NCBI GenBank assembly: GCA_030248295.1
Contig: JASANH010000067.1
Coordinates: forward strand, 1-64,000
Length of the DNA: 64,000 nt
From: Mesodorylaimus sp. YZB2_4
Taxonomy: Eukaryota > Nematoda > Enoplea > Dorylaimida > Dorylaimidae
Reading direction: 5' to 3'
Of the stretch, positions 21,147-38,996 are shown one piece after another. Under the pieces are notes generated by a model. That model saw only the letters and a list, made by a program, of their open reading frames with translations, did not search any database and had not been told where the DNA came from. Position 1 is the stretch's first letter. The number at the start of each line of letters is the position of its first letter. Both the position numbers and the translations under genes were made by a program.

Positions 21147-24100
21147 ATATATTGAGACGAACTGGTGAGTCTGCTATCGCCTTTGGGTGGGAGGAAACCA
21201 GTTTCCATTTCGGCACTCCCAAAACTCCCCGCCTTCGTTGCCTCAGAGATACTCGTGTAGAAGTTTTTTCCCACCATGCCTTACCCCGAGTGCAGTGCGC
21301 GTAAATTTAAAAAGGGCCATAATATTTGCAGTTTCCCGTTTCACCCAATGTGCTCGTGCGTCATTTAGAAAGGGCAGATAATCAGCGTCCCCCGAATCCA
21401 AAGAACTGGTTGGGTGTTGTCTAATTCAGATAATAAATCCCCACATTATCGACAGCTTTCTCTTCGTACCTGACTTTAACAAAGGAAAATACATTCCTTT
21501 ATTCTGTTGACAAACATACTTCAAATTCGATTATTCCCGGGCGGGGTCTTTATCAAGTTTACTTAAGGCGGGACAAAAATTAGTCGCTTTTACTGTCTGA
21601 CTGGGAGCGGTTCATGCACTGAGCAAAAGGGTTTGCCCTTTGATGGCGGTTTGTGGGCGTGAACGGCCTTGTCGTTCTGTGACTAAAAAGTTCTACCGCC
21701 TTTCCTCCTGTTTGATTGTCCCTTTTTCTATGACTGTACTTTGACCGTCCACAACGCGTGAAACTCGGAGGGTCAAATCTGTTGTCTAGACGACGGGTTC
21801 GAATGCAATGCGTCATCTCATCGCCCCCCCCCCCCCCCACACGGTCGGTACTGCCGTCATACAAACCAACATTGGCTGACAATAAAAAGTTTCATGCGCT
21901 TACCGTTTGGATTGTCTTCGGTACCAGCAAGTAGACGAGTGGATGCGCAAATTCTTGGGTTTCTACTCAAAAATCTTCTTATTCATGACCAAGTAGCAGG
22001 TAAGACTTTTAGACAGCCGAGCGCGGCACGTTGATCTAAAAGTACAAAACTACTCCATCAAAAGTAAAACGAACAGCAGTTTCACTTTGGGCAATTTTAA
22101 GTTCGTTCGTAGTGTCAGAATTCATGGAAGACCCCGCGTCGACATGTTCAACTAACCCGCGATTAGTTTTCTGATAGACGACTACGAACGATGAAAACAC
22201 GACCTTCATTTCATTTTAGATGAATACGGAAAAGGCTTCACAGCATTTCGTGCAAATTTAATAGAAAAACGGGAACATTATGTTTATCGAGATTCGTTCT
22301 CATGGCAACACCGTGTTGCCAAACATGGGAGGGGTCCTAGTGAGAGCCAAGGGCCGAGGTGAGCTCTAAAGGGCCCGTACATTGATCGACTATACCGCAA
22401 ACCCGACGTGCATGTACACATCATATTTTGCTTTCTCGAAGAGCTGAAAATAGAAACGGCCACAAAAGGGGCCAGTCCATTTATGGGGGACACCAGTCGT
22501 GTTCCTTCGAGCTAGTTCTAAAGAAGGCAGAAAAGTTTCAAATGGCTCGCCTGGACAAGTCAAAGAGTACATTCTAGTTTTAGTTAGATCCGTATCCCTA
22601 CGACGTACTTATCGGTATTCGAACAGAACTAGAGTCAGTTTGACACAAACATCGCCCTTCTCCCCAGTCCAGTCTCTTTCAACGCAAATGTCATGCCATT
22701 CTCTCGGATGGATCTCCCATAAAGCATATTCACGCCATCGGAATATGAATATGGTAATAAGAGCACTATGAAGCTTACCAGGAAAGAGTTTCTTGCAGCC
22801 AGTTCTGTTAGACCGTCCAGTTTCTTGACTGGTGCACGAACGAAGGACAAGGGGCCCAGTCGATAGTAGTGCCTGTTGCATGCGTTTGGCCTCTTATAAG
22901 GAGAAGAGTTTCGACACGATGAGTTATACTGGCAAGCGATACTGATTTATGACCAGCTGAGTAAAAATTAAACTCTGAAGCGTTTCATCGAACTATTTTT
23001 AGCACTTTAGTAGCGTTATTTACAGCTAGCACTCAATTTCCTCTGAGGAGCAGCAACTCGCACCTTATGAGCTAGGCTTATCACCTGATAATAGCCATTC
23101 CAACCAGGGATTCAAGTGCATGTGCCAGAGAAGCAGCAAAAGTAAAATTTAAATTTACAAGCATGCGCAATAATTAGTCAACGACGTAAAATTCAAAAGC
23201 TGTTTTGTGCTCTTTCATTCAGCGAACTTCACAAAACACACCTTCTCTAGTAGTCTGTGGTGTGGTAATTTTATAAATATGTGAAAAGCATCTATCGCCT
23301 GCCTTAAATGGTTGCAAACACAATTGCACCGCATGCTGCATCACGGAGATCGTTAAAATTTTTTGCATGCCCATTTTTTGGTGTTTGCTGGCGATGAGTC
23401 AGGGGATAAGAAGAATAGGCTTTTTTGAAGTTTTCACGATACGAAAGCTGTTTGCAAGGGTTTAATTACGGTTTGAAGAACTGGTCTTGGCGGAGTCTTG
23501 GTTGGGCTTATGGTGCATGAGTTCCAGTGCACTCAACTGCAAGGAGTGCAGCTTCTTTAATCACGATTTTTTGAACTATGTGACTGGTTCCTGCTCCTAT
23601 ATTCCTACATCACTGTACGCTATAGCGCACTTGAGGTGAAGGTTTACCAAATGATTTACCTAATCGCAAGTCGATCACTCGCCCGTAACCAGCCGTGAAA
23701 GGAAGACCCCATCGACCAGACCACAAGGCCGGTTCAAGGAAGCTCAGAAAGCTAGACCAGCTGGTTCACTAATGCAGACTTGGAGGATGACGGTCTTTCG
23801 GCTTTCACGTTTTTTATCAATGGCAGCAACTAGTCAAAAACTGGTCTGCAATGTGGTGTGGTGATTTTAAAGGGTCACCCATAGCTTACAAGAAATCAAG
23901 TCACTCCGATGCAGGTTGTACACGAGCTCCCATACTTGCGAGAACCCGTTTTACAATCTACAGCAACGTTATATCCCTTGCCGACAGTAAAGGGGATTCT
24001 ACAAAGAAACAGTAATAGACCGTTTCAGCGTCAGCAAAAATTTGAATTCCCGCGATTACGATAAGCGGGTTTAAGCGGGAACTTCAAATTGGAAACGTTT

Positions 24101-25415
24101 GCATACGCTGAAAATGTCTTTTGCAACAGCATGTGTCGATTGTTGAAACCACAAATTTTGGATAGTGGTTCTAAAGTAAAACTCGATATATGACGGTGGA
24201 CCAAGGTCACAAAAAAGGAGATCAAAATTATGGAGCATCATCAAATTTAAAAATTCTATTAGTTGTCAGCTCCTCGTAGATGGTATTGACTGTAAAAATT
24301 TCATGAGCTGTTTTGCATAATTTACGAAGCAAGAGATTTTCTGTTCGGTCGATAGGTCTCCGCATTATCAGTCTGACCTCTTTAGTGAAAAGAAAAAATC
24401 TGGCAAGGAATTTAAATTGTTTCCAAAATATACGGTATTTTAAGGTGATATTTCTGATAGCTCTCTCAACTTTCACGCTGAAACCACCAGCGACACACCG
24501 GCAAACGCAGGCGCAAACTTTCTAAAATATTAATCTTTCAAAGATTTTTAAAAGACGGAAAATTTAAATTTGGTAGAATCACTTCTGGTTTTTTAACTCC
24601 ATGGAAGCAAAACGATATTTCGTTTACATTGAAGGTACCCGATGGGGTACTAAATCCATGTTTAGGAAAATTTTTCCTCAGGAACGAACTGGAGGTCACC
24701 AAAGTAGAATAAAATATGCAGGTGATATTTGGAATCGCTAATTGAAAGATCGATAGTATCCTCTACGGCAATAAGATACTGGCTACAGCATTAATCTCTT
24801 ATTTAGAATTAAATTACCTACAAAATTAACCATTTTAATTTCTCCAGTCCCGCTTGGCCCTGCGCTACTCGTATCGATTCCTAATTTGCAAACGCTCAAA
24901 GTCGCAAAATTGGAAAGGGCGAGGTTTATGAAAAAATTTTGGCAAGTCAGAATGTTTGTCTGATTTACCTGGCATGGTGACAAATTAAACCTGAGCAAAT
25001 ATTTTTTAGAACGGAAATCACATCTCAGAAATTTTTATCTTCTCTCCCGAGCACGTGCGACACTCTGAAATAAAAATCGATAATGGTTCTAGTTTTCACA
25101 CCTTTTATTCTTCTTTTTAGTTCTTTCATATATTTTCAATTTTTACACCACAAGTCTTTCTTCTCCAGCTGGTTTGCGTGCGAACCGAGCTACATACAAC
25201 TCATTTTGAAATTTAAAAATTTTTGGCAAACTGCTTATATCAAACTGACCCTACCTGAATGCCACATTGGTGCGCCAATTTCCTTATTTGGAATTTTGGA
25301 GTTTTCGGTCCTTTCCTAATGATTATTATATGTTATTAGTTTTTCCGCGGAAATGGAATTCGATATTAATTCAAGATAACTTTTGATCTGCTCTGACTGA
25401 TCGGACACTGTAGAA
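21147..25415. other. Intergenic DNA between ZIP and FAK genes
   Basis: No recognised exons. It includes a poly-C run of 15 at 21824-21838. The right part, from about 24000, is A/T-rich with short chance frames. Regulatory sequence for the kinase gene is probably in the last few hundred bases, but I see no defined motif. Confidence 0.45.
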
Positions 25416-32316
<6,901 letters not shown>

Positions 32317-32611
32317 AAAGTAGTGTTGATTCGTGCGGAAACCCTAGTCGAGTATTTGGCAATGTGGTTCATTTCTACGAGTGCTTTCATCCATGTTTGT
32401 AATTGAGTACCTATTTTTAAGGAGTTTCTTGTATATGTGTGAGCATGAAACGAACTTATTAGCAGACTGATGTGAATGAAGTGAACAGCATTTCTAATGT
32501 CCAACTCTTTACTAAGCCTAAAGCATTCATGAGGACAACTGCGGGTCTTCAGAAATTTGAAAAACTCAAATCAACTTTCAATACCTTCAACAAGAGAACT
32601 TAACTACGACC

Positions 32612-33856
32612 CTACTGTGGTATATTCAGCAGCGCGTGCTGGTTCGGTGGAAGATAGAAGACGTTACGCGATCGTGCTAATTGCTGGGCGATATCCTCGG
32701 CCGCTTCGATCTTACGCAGCTCGATCAAACCGTCGCCCACTTCCTGAAATGGGACAAGATAGAGTTGACAGAAAGAATGGACCACATCTGACATATTGGA
32801 GATCCACACAGCAGAAATTGAAAGAAAGCTTACTGTGAAGGCCTTTCCTAACACATCCGCAGCAATAGCGTCACCTTCAGCCGAAATAACAGTGGCTTTA
32901 CGAATATGTTCCGCCTAAAATTTATCAGTGATAAGGGACGAAATGCAGCTCGAAAGTTACTGTACCTTCTCGACTAAGAATCTGGCACGTTCCGCTTCCT
33001 GCTGAGCAACCTGTTTCAGTTCGACGGCTTCAGTGAATTCTTTTCCAAATGATAGGTGAGTCTGAAATCAATTTTAAAAGCAAAGTTGTAAATGGCCCAC
33101 TTTCCCACTCGCATACCAAAGAAATATCATCCAAAATTAAACCGAACTGAGCAGCTCGTTCCGTCAGTTCGTCCGACACCCTTTGACTGACAACTTCTCG
33201 CTGAGTAATCATTTCGGCGGCGTCGAATTGCGCCTGAAATAAAGAATTAAATGGAAAATTGATTCATCATGAAACTCAATGAAAAAATGACAGATAGGCA
33301 TAAACTAACCACAACTGCTTTTAGAACTTCATTCGTAATCGATGGCAATACACGTTCATCGTAATCGATGCCGATGTTGGCATAAATTTTCGGTAACTGA
33401 ACTGGATCGGGTCGGTAAAGGATACGCAAGGTGATGTGCACGTTTTGCAGATCTAGAACAAGTCAATGTGGAAAAAGAACGAAAAATGGCGCGCTAAAAC
33501 ATGTCAAGTAAATTTTAAAAAGCAAGTTACCCTTGCTGCCGGTCATAACAGCAACGTTCCGAGGAGTTGAACGAATGTCAAAAACAATAGGTCGCTGCAC
33601 CCATGGAATCAAAAAATGAGTTCCTTCGCCAGTGACGAATTGCTTCACACCGGTAAAGCGATCGAAAATGACCGCTCTTTGACCACCGTCCACTAAAACA
33701 AATACAGTACGTGCGTCGTTAATTTAAAAACGAAAAATTGCATCATCTTTACTGGAAGCCCTTACCGTTGTACAAGGCTGACGACGCAATCCCACCAATC
33801 GCTGCCGCAGCGATGCCAAGTCGTGTTACATTGGAGAAAAACCTTTGCGAAAACAT
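32612..33856 (-). CDS. PHB1: Prohibitin 1
   Basis: Seven exons join in frame into 273 residues, one more than human PHB1: 33766-33856, 33531-33692, 33310-33452, 33117-33233, 32966-33061, 32834-32914 and 32612-32743. It begins with an N-terminal hydrophobic anchor. Very conserved blocks follow: [52 protein letters not shown] and [16 protein letters not shown]. The SPFH domain covers about residues 25-185, with a coiled coil after it. With prohibitin 2 it forms rings in the inner mitochondrial membrane that support cristae and protease control. It is transcribed toward the FAK gene, with only 295 bases between the two stop codons. All splice phases agree, so I am confident of the structure. Confidence 0.97.
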
Positions 33857-34273
33857 TGCGAATGATAAAAAGTCTATGAAACTGATAACTTTTTCAAAGA
33901 AAAAGCACCAAAATCGAACAAAATGGATATTTAGCGGAAGGGTAGTAACGAGAAAAAATGTCCGTTACGCACCTCGCGTTGAGTAAAATAGAGTTGCAGA
34001 TTTCCTTGCCAGTTCTACATGGCGGGAAATTCAAACATGTCGAAGTACCCCTGCCATTGCTACGGGGGAGGGGGTCAAGTGCCGCCGTGTTTTCGCTGGT
34101 TTTAAAGACTTGCTGCAGGCTTGGCGGATGTTCGCTATCCAGATAAACTCGATGAACAGCGTATAATTAATTTTAGTTAAAAAACCGAAATAGGTTGAGC
34201 AAGCCAGTTCGATGGCCACAGCTGCGTTCTTCACTCGCTTCTTGTTTTTCATCTTCTTCACCACGATCTCGTC

Positions 34274-35215
34274 CTAACCCGCCTCCTTGTACGCTTTCTC
34301 CCCGACCATTTCCAGGTCGCTGGACAACTGGGCAATGCAGATGGCCTTCAACTGCTTCAGGTCGAACAAGTCCGCGACGACCAAACTGGCGTCGACGTTG
34401 AGTCCGTGTCGTAGCCGACGATCATACTCGACTCGCACAACGCCTTGAGCCCGCACGAGCTTTGGTACTTCTCGGCCACGTTCAGCAAACGACATACGGC
34501 GTCCAGATCGACTTTGAACTGTTCGTATTCCCGGCCCACCTCGCCGCAGTACATGTAGCGCAACAAGGCCAGCATGGTCGACCGATCCACATCTTCGGAG
34601 ACGTCGATCACGCGTTGGGTGGACTCGGCAAAGTCGCTCTTCTCCAACATTTGACTGAACACGACCGAGTGCGAGCACAACGCGTGGCGATGGCAGTTGA
34701 TGGCCTCCTTCGTTCCCTGGCTCGTCTTATCCCTGTCTTTGCCCACCAGCACCTCCAAATCGGAGAAGGGCGGCGGATCATGGACGGGCGTTTCGATGGC
34801 TCGGAATTGGGATCGCAGCGTTTCCATGCGGCTCTGGTAGATCAGTGGGTCCTCCGAATTGGCCAAGAAGTAGGGCTTCCCTGAAAACAAATGCCAGTGG
34901 CTTACAAGGGGGATGCGGGACCAATCACCGCACCAACTTGCTCCTGGAAGTTCCAGGAAGCTCCTGTCGTGGGGTATGTCGACCAACAGGAAAGCAGTCA
35001 GGGGCAGGCCCAGTTTACGCGATCAGTTTATCCTCGTCTCGCCCTCTCCATCTGGACGATGGTTCGGAATGCCATGGGTGTCCGATCGTCGTTAGCCCCT
35101 TCGTCAGAACCATTGTCCACTTGGCCCCGCCGCAGCCCGGAATCGAGAATTTTCGACTTTGATTGCGATAGCGCAACGTCTCCACTGGCCATTTGAACGA
35201 CGTGAACCGGAAGCC
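34274..35215 (-). pseudogene. Frame-broken MATH-BTB protein gene
   Basis: Reading leftward, a MATH-like segment (KFSIPGCGGAKWTMVLTKG) lies near 35100-35215. It is followed by shifted frames with stops around 35000-35090. A long frame then contains a BTB/POZ domain (34450-34770) with CHRHALCSHSVVFSQML and RYMYCGEV. Another shift near 34399-34415 separates this from the BTB-adjacent helices in VVADLFDLKQLKAICI, which run to the stop at 34274. No intron with GT-AG ends restores the frame at these points. MATH-BTB proteins such as SPOP are adaptors for cullin-3 ubiquitin ligases. The locus is either a decaying copy or contains sequence errors; two separate breaks favour decay. The BTB part is more G/C-rich than its neighbours. 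Confidence 0.65.
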
Positions 35216-35695
35216 TTTGGTGAAATCGATCGACGGGATTGCTTCGAAAGCTCGCTACTCCATACCAGCTATACCAGCACGCGTGCCACTGCAAAGTAAG
35301 GTGCATCTCAGGCTTTGCTGACTCCCTGGCTAATGACTGAAGTCAGGGCAGCCATGGGCAGCAGGAATGCAGGACGTTACAGCGTCCATGAGAATACATC
35401 TCCTGTTTAGCACAAGCAAGTACCAAATATGTCTGTTCATTGTGTGAGGCGCACACATCAAGGCACGAGGATGAGCAGAAGGAAGTTACATCAGTCAGGT
35501 GTGCTATTGACGAGGTAGTGTTCTTATTTTGCACGCAGAGTATGTACGCCCTACTTGAGCTGCATTTGATTACTGACGAGAGTGCCAAGTTTTATTGCAT
35601 ACAGTACGCATAACATACTATCAGTGTTTGGCTAATTATATTACGCGTGGGCACCATATAAAAAATTATATCAGAATATTACGCTTTCTCAGCGT
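35216..35695. other. Short intergenic gap
   Basis: No recognised feature. The 3' end of the ZP-domain gene probably lies here, since that gene is transcribed leftward. Confidence 0.4.
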
Positions 35696-37951
35696 TCACT
35701 TCTTCCGACGGAAGAAGATTGATAAAATGATAATCAATATGAAGAGCAGGCCAAGGACTGCCGTGGCCAGCACCGCTACTGCTCCTCTCGCCAGGCATAC
35801 TGTATCGTTGTTGTGCACGAGGGTATCACTTTCCGGTTCAATTATCCAGTCACCTGAAACCGGCAAGCAGAACTGGTTCGGTGCCAATATCTAAGCAGAC
35901 AGAAGGCAGCAGGTGGTCAATTATATCAAGGAACCCAAGCACTCACCTCCGCTTATCTCCTCGAACGGCTCGGCCAGCCTGACAGGAGGACTGTAGAGTA
36001 ATTGGTCAACCAGTCGGCCTTTATGATGCACATTCCGTTTAGTCCTCAACTTGCTCACCGACACGCATTGCGAAGGCTGGAACGAAAATGTGATCATGCC
36101 TCGAGCAAAGGACCAAGTGTCATAGTCTCACCATGTGCTGCACACAATCCGTGTCCGCTTTCAGACAAGTACTGATCTTGCAGTTAAATCGCATCGATTC
36201 CACATCTTGATAGCGAAAGGCACGGGTCTCGACCCACGATTCGTTCCTACTGTTCGAGTAGGTCAGATTGGGCATGATTTGACTGTCCACGGCACAGCTG
36301 AAATGGTCCTCACTGATCCACTGTGACGACTGAGTGAGGAATCCACCTGCAACATACCCGTTGTCGTCCAGCAGCTGCACCTGCTCTTGTCCTGGCCCAG
36401 TCGCGTAGCAGCTGTGCACGAAGATGACGTAGTGACCTGAAACACAGGGTGTGACATACATGTACGAGCATTCTCATACCGTCTTGAGTTAAAAACATGT
36501 CAGGTTCCTAAAGCGTTGCTACATCCATATCCCTAAGATAACGGATTAAACACGAGTCAATTATCGCTAGCAGGGTACCGTTATCCAAGTTTCACTCAAA
36601 ACGTGATGCATATCTTTAAAAATTTAGCTGCAGATGCATTTTTCCACAAAAAGATAACACACTGGAAAAATTTCATGGTTCCCCCTGGCCTCTCAGCAGC
36701 CAGGCCTTGCCCACAGTGTTCACCTAGTCAAGACTTACCAGAGTCACAGTTCCATCTGTGGAACAGGGCGTCTCCGACTCGAACGTTCTTGGCTTCGGGT
36801 CCTGATAGATTGCCAATGTGCAAAGTGTACTGGCAGACGGGCGGAGCAGGCTGGTACGAATACGACTCTGTGGTCAAGTCACTAAAACCAATTCGGTCAG
36901 GCAAGAAAACGAATCCCAAATTGCGTTACCCGATCTTGAGTTCGTTTGAGACTTCGGTGTCGCCAGTTCGATAAAGGCATTCTATTCGATACGATCGGTC
37001 GTCTTTGGTGATGAATTTCGGGTGGAAGCTAAAAAGACCACGTCTCACGTGCGATCGAAGACGAGCTAGGCGGATGCGTACCTGATAACAACAATGCTGA
37101 CATACTTGAATGCTCGATCACTTCCTGCCTGGAAAGGGATGGGCGCGTGTAATCTCCTCTGGGGCTGGGCATGGCTCGCGCACAAGCAGCCCAGTTACTG
37201 GTTTATCAGACGCATCTCCGACCTTGCACACATCCCATGAGAAAGGACTAACAGCTCCATATCTTAGCTTCCACGCGACTACTACAGGAAGTGCACAATA
37301 GCACTCCTGATCAGTTCGTGTGTGCTTTCATGCGCTAGATACCCTTTGTCACAGTGTCTTCAAGATTCGCACGCTCATGTGGCTCATTGGTACTGTACGG
37401 CTCGAATAGCAACTCGTCTGCGGCATCACTGTACATCCCTGCAGGACTGGCACCAACTTCGTAACTCTAGAACCCAAAACATAAGTGCAGGTCCCAGCCA
37501 CTTCTTACCGTCTTATCGCGCTGCATGCCGCAATCCCCCAAAGGCATCTCGAGGGCACTTTCATTGTTGCTTCCGTTCGAGAAGTCGTGGTTACACTGGG
37601 GTTTGGCATAGGCGCCTTTGACGTAGACTCGGCCGAGGAACGTGCTTTTGGTCTTGAAACTGATCAAGGCAGAGCCACCCTGGCAAGTCACGTTCAAAGG
37701 CCCTTAAAAGCGAAACTGCTGTTGATCAGGTCCCTATAGAAGCCGACGTAAGAAAGTGCGGATACGTCTCCCCTTGCCGACAGGTCCTAGACCCCATTCG
37801 CCCAATGTCCACAACTTACCAACAATCTCGTTCCCAACGGCAGTTCCAAGCACCTGAAACAGACTCCATACACTCTCCTCCAACACACACCCTTCCGCCC
37901 ACTTACTGTTAACCACAACACAAAACTCAGCCCACCGAATGACAAATGCAT
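35696..37951 (-). CDS. ZP-domain transmembrane protein (cuticlin-like)
   Basis: Ten exons join in frame into 424 residues: 37907-37951, 37820-37853, 37509-37702, 37343-37466, 37082-37124, 36930-37028, 36739-36881, 36132-36436, 35947-36076 and 35696-35853. A short signal peptide is followed at once by the ZP-N half (NVTCQGGSALISFKT, GRVYVKG). The ZP-C half has VCQYTLHIG, VGDALFHRW and regularly spaced cysteines. A dibasic furin-type site RTKR lies near residue 333, as expected of ZP proteins that are cut before polymerising. A single membrane helix and a short basic tail (FFRRKK) end the protein. Such proteins build apical extracellular matrix, in ecdysozoans often cuticle layers. The 124-nt exon, rich in acidic residues, was placed by phase alone and is the least certain. 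Confidence 0.88.
37216..37358 (+). repeat. Dispersed repeat, copy in ZP gene intron
   Basis: The stretch containing AACAGCTCCATATCTTAGCT and its downstream 100 bases recurs, diverged, at 38537-38697. Because exon 37343-37466 begins at its edge, part of that exon may derive from the repeat. Confidence 0.55.
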
Positions 37952-38996
37952 TGCACCCTGATTTTGAAAGATCAAACACAAAAATTCAACAGGAGTCGTA
38001 AATCTAATCGTCACTTTCCCGTCTTATACTTACTAATTGAGGGCGCATACCGCTGCGCGAGTTCGAGCGCAGCCTGCCATGCATGACGGAGTAGCTGCGG
38101 GAGGGCCGACACGCGCCCACCATCAAACTTGCATTTCACTGCTCGTCACCAATGTTGCCATGCCCGCAACGCAACACAAACCCCCAAGGAAGTCCAGTTT
38201 TTGTGAAATTCGGGCAACAATTTTCAAAGGAAGCATGAAATCGACACCAATCTCAGGCCATGCATAGACAATGGAAATGACAAAAGGTGAAGAGAGCACA
38301 TCCACGGACATAGTCCAATTGTACAATGCACACACCAACACTTACCCGCCCACCAGCACCTATTTCGTGGGACATTAACTTCCACGTTTGCACCAACACG
38401 CAAGGCAAGACCAAGAACTTCAATCACTGTACACTGTACAATCACAAAACACATCTATTCTCGTCTCCAAATGGCTATACATCACAAAAAAAATAAACAC
38501 TGTTTTTCAAGTAGGTACTGGAATCAGCGTTCGACCAGGGCCCCAAGCCCTAGCATTCCCCCAAAGGACAAGCCTCAAACAGCTCCACATCTTAGCTTCC
38601 ACCAACTGCTAAAGTGAGTGCACAGCAGCAAGTACCACCCCCGACCACTTTGTATGTGGTTCCCTGCCCTGTGCTACCATACCCTTTTGAGAATACACTT
38701 CCTTCTGCAGGTGGCCTCCAGTGGTTAGTAGTAGATGCAGTCTTAGACAAAACCATACTAGCATACACACGCCTTTGATGAATTATAACCCAACCTGACC
38801 CCAGCCGAACGCTGATGGCATTGAGAGTACACATCTGAATTACTTTTCCCGACAGCTGACCTTAAAAATTCCCAAACTAATGCTATAAAAACGAAAGCTG
38901 GAATAGCAAAACATAAAAACTCAAATTTCATTTCAGGGAAATCTGTTTTAAAAAACAAATGAATTTTGAAAACTGACTTGACCATGGCAAAACTAT
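37952..38996. other. Gap between ZP and NYN genes
   Basis: No exons are recognised. It should contain the ZP gene promoter at the left and the 3' end of the NYN gene at the right. It carries the second copy of the 37216-37358 repeat. Confidence 0.45.
38537..38697 (+). repeat. Dispersed repeat, intergenic copy
   Basis: Diverged direct copy of 37216-37358, sharing AGCTCCACATCTTAGCTTCC and further blocks ending at ACCCTTTTGAGAATAC. Confidence 0.55.
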
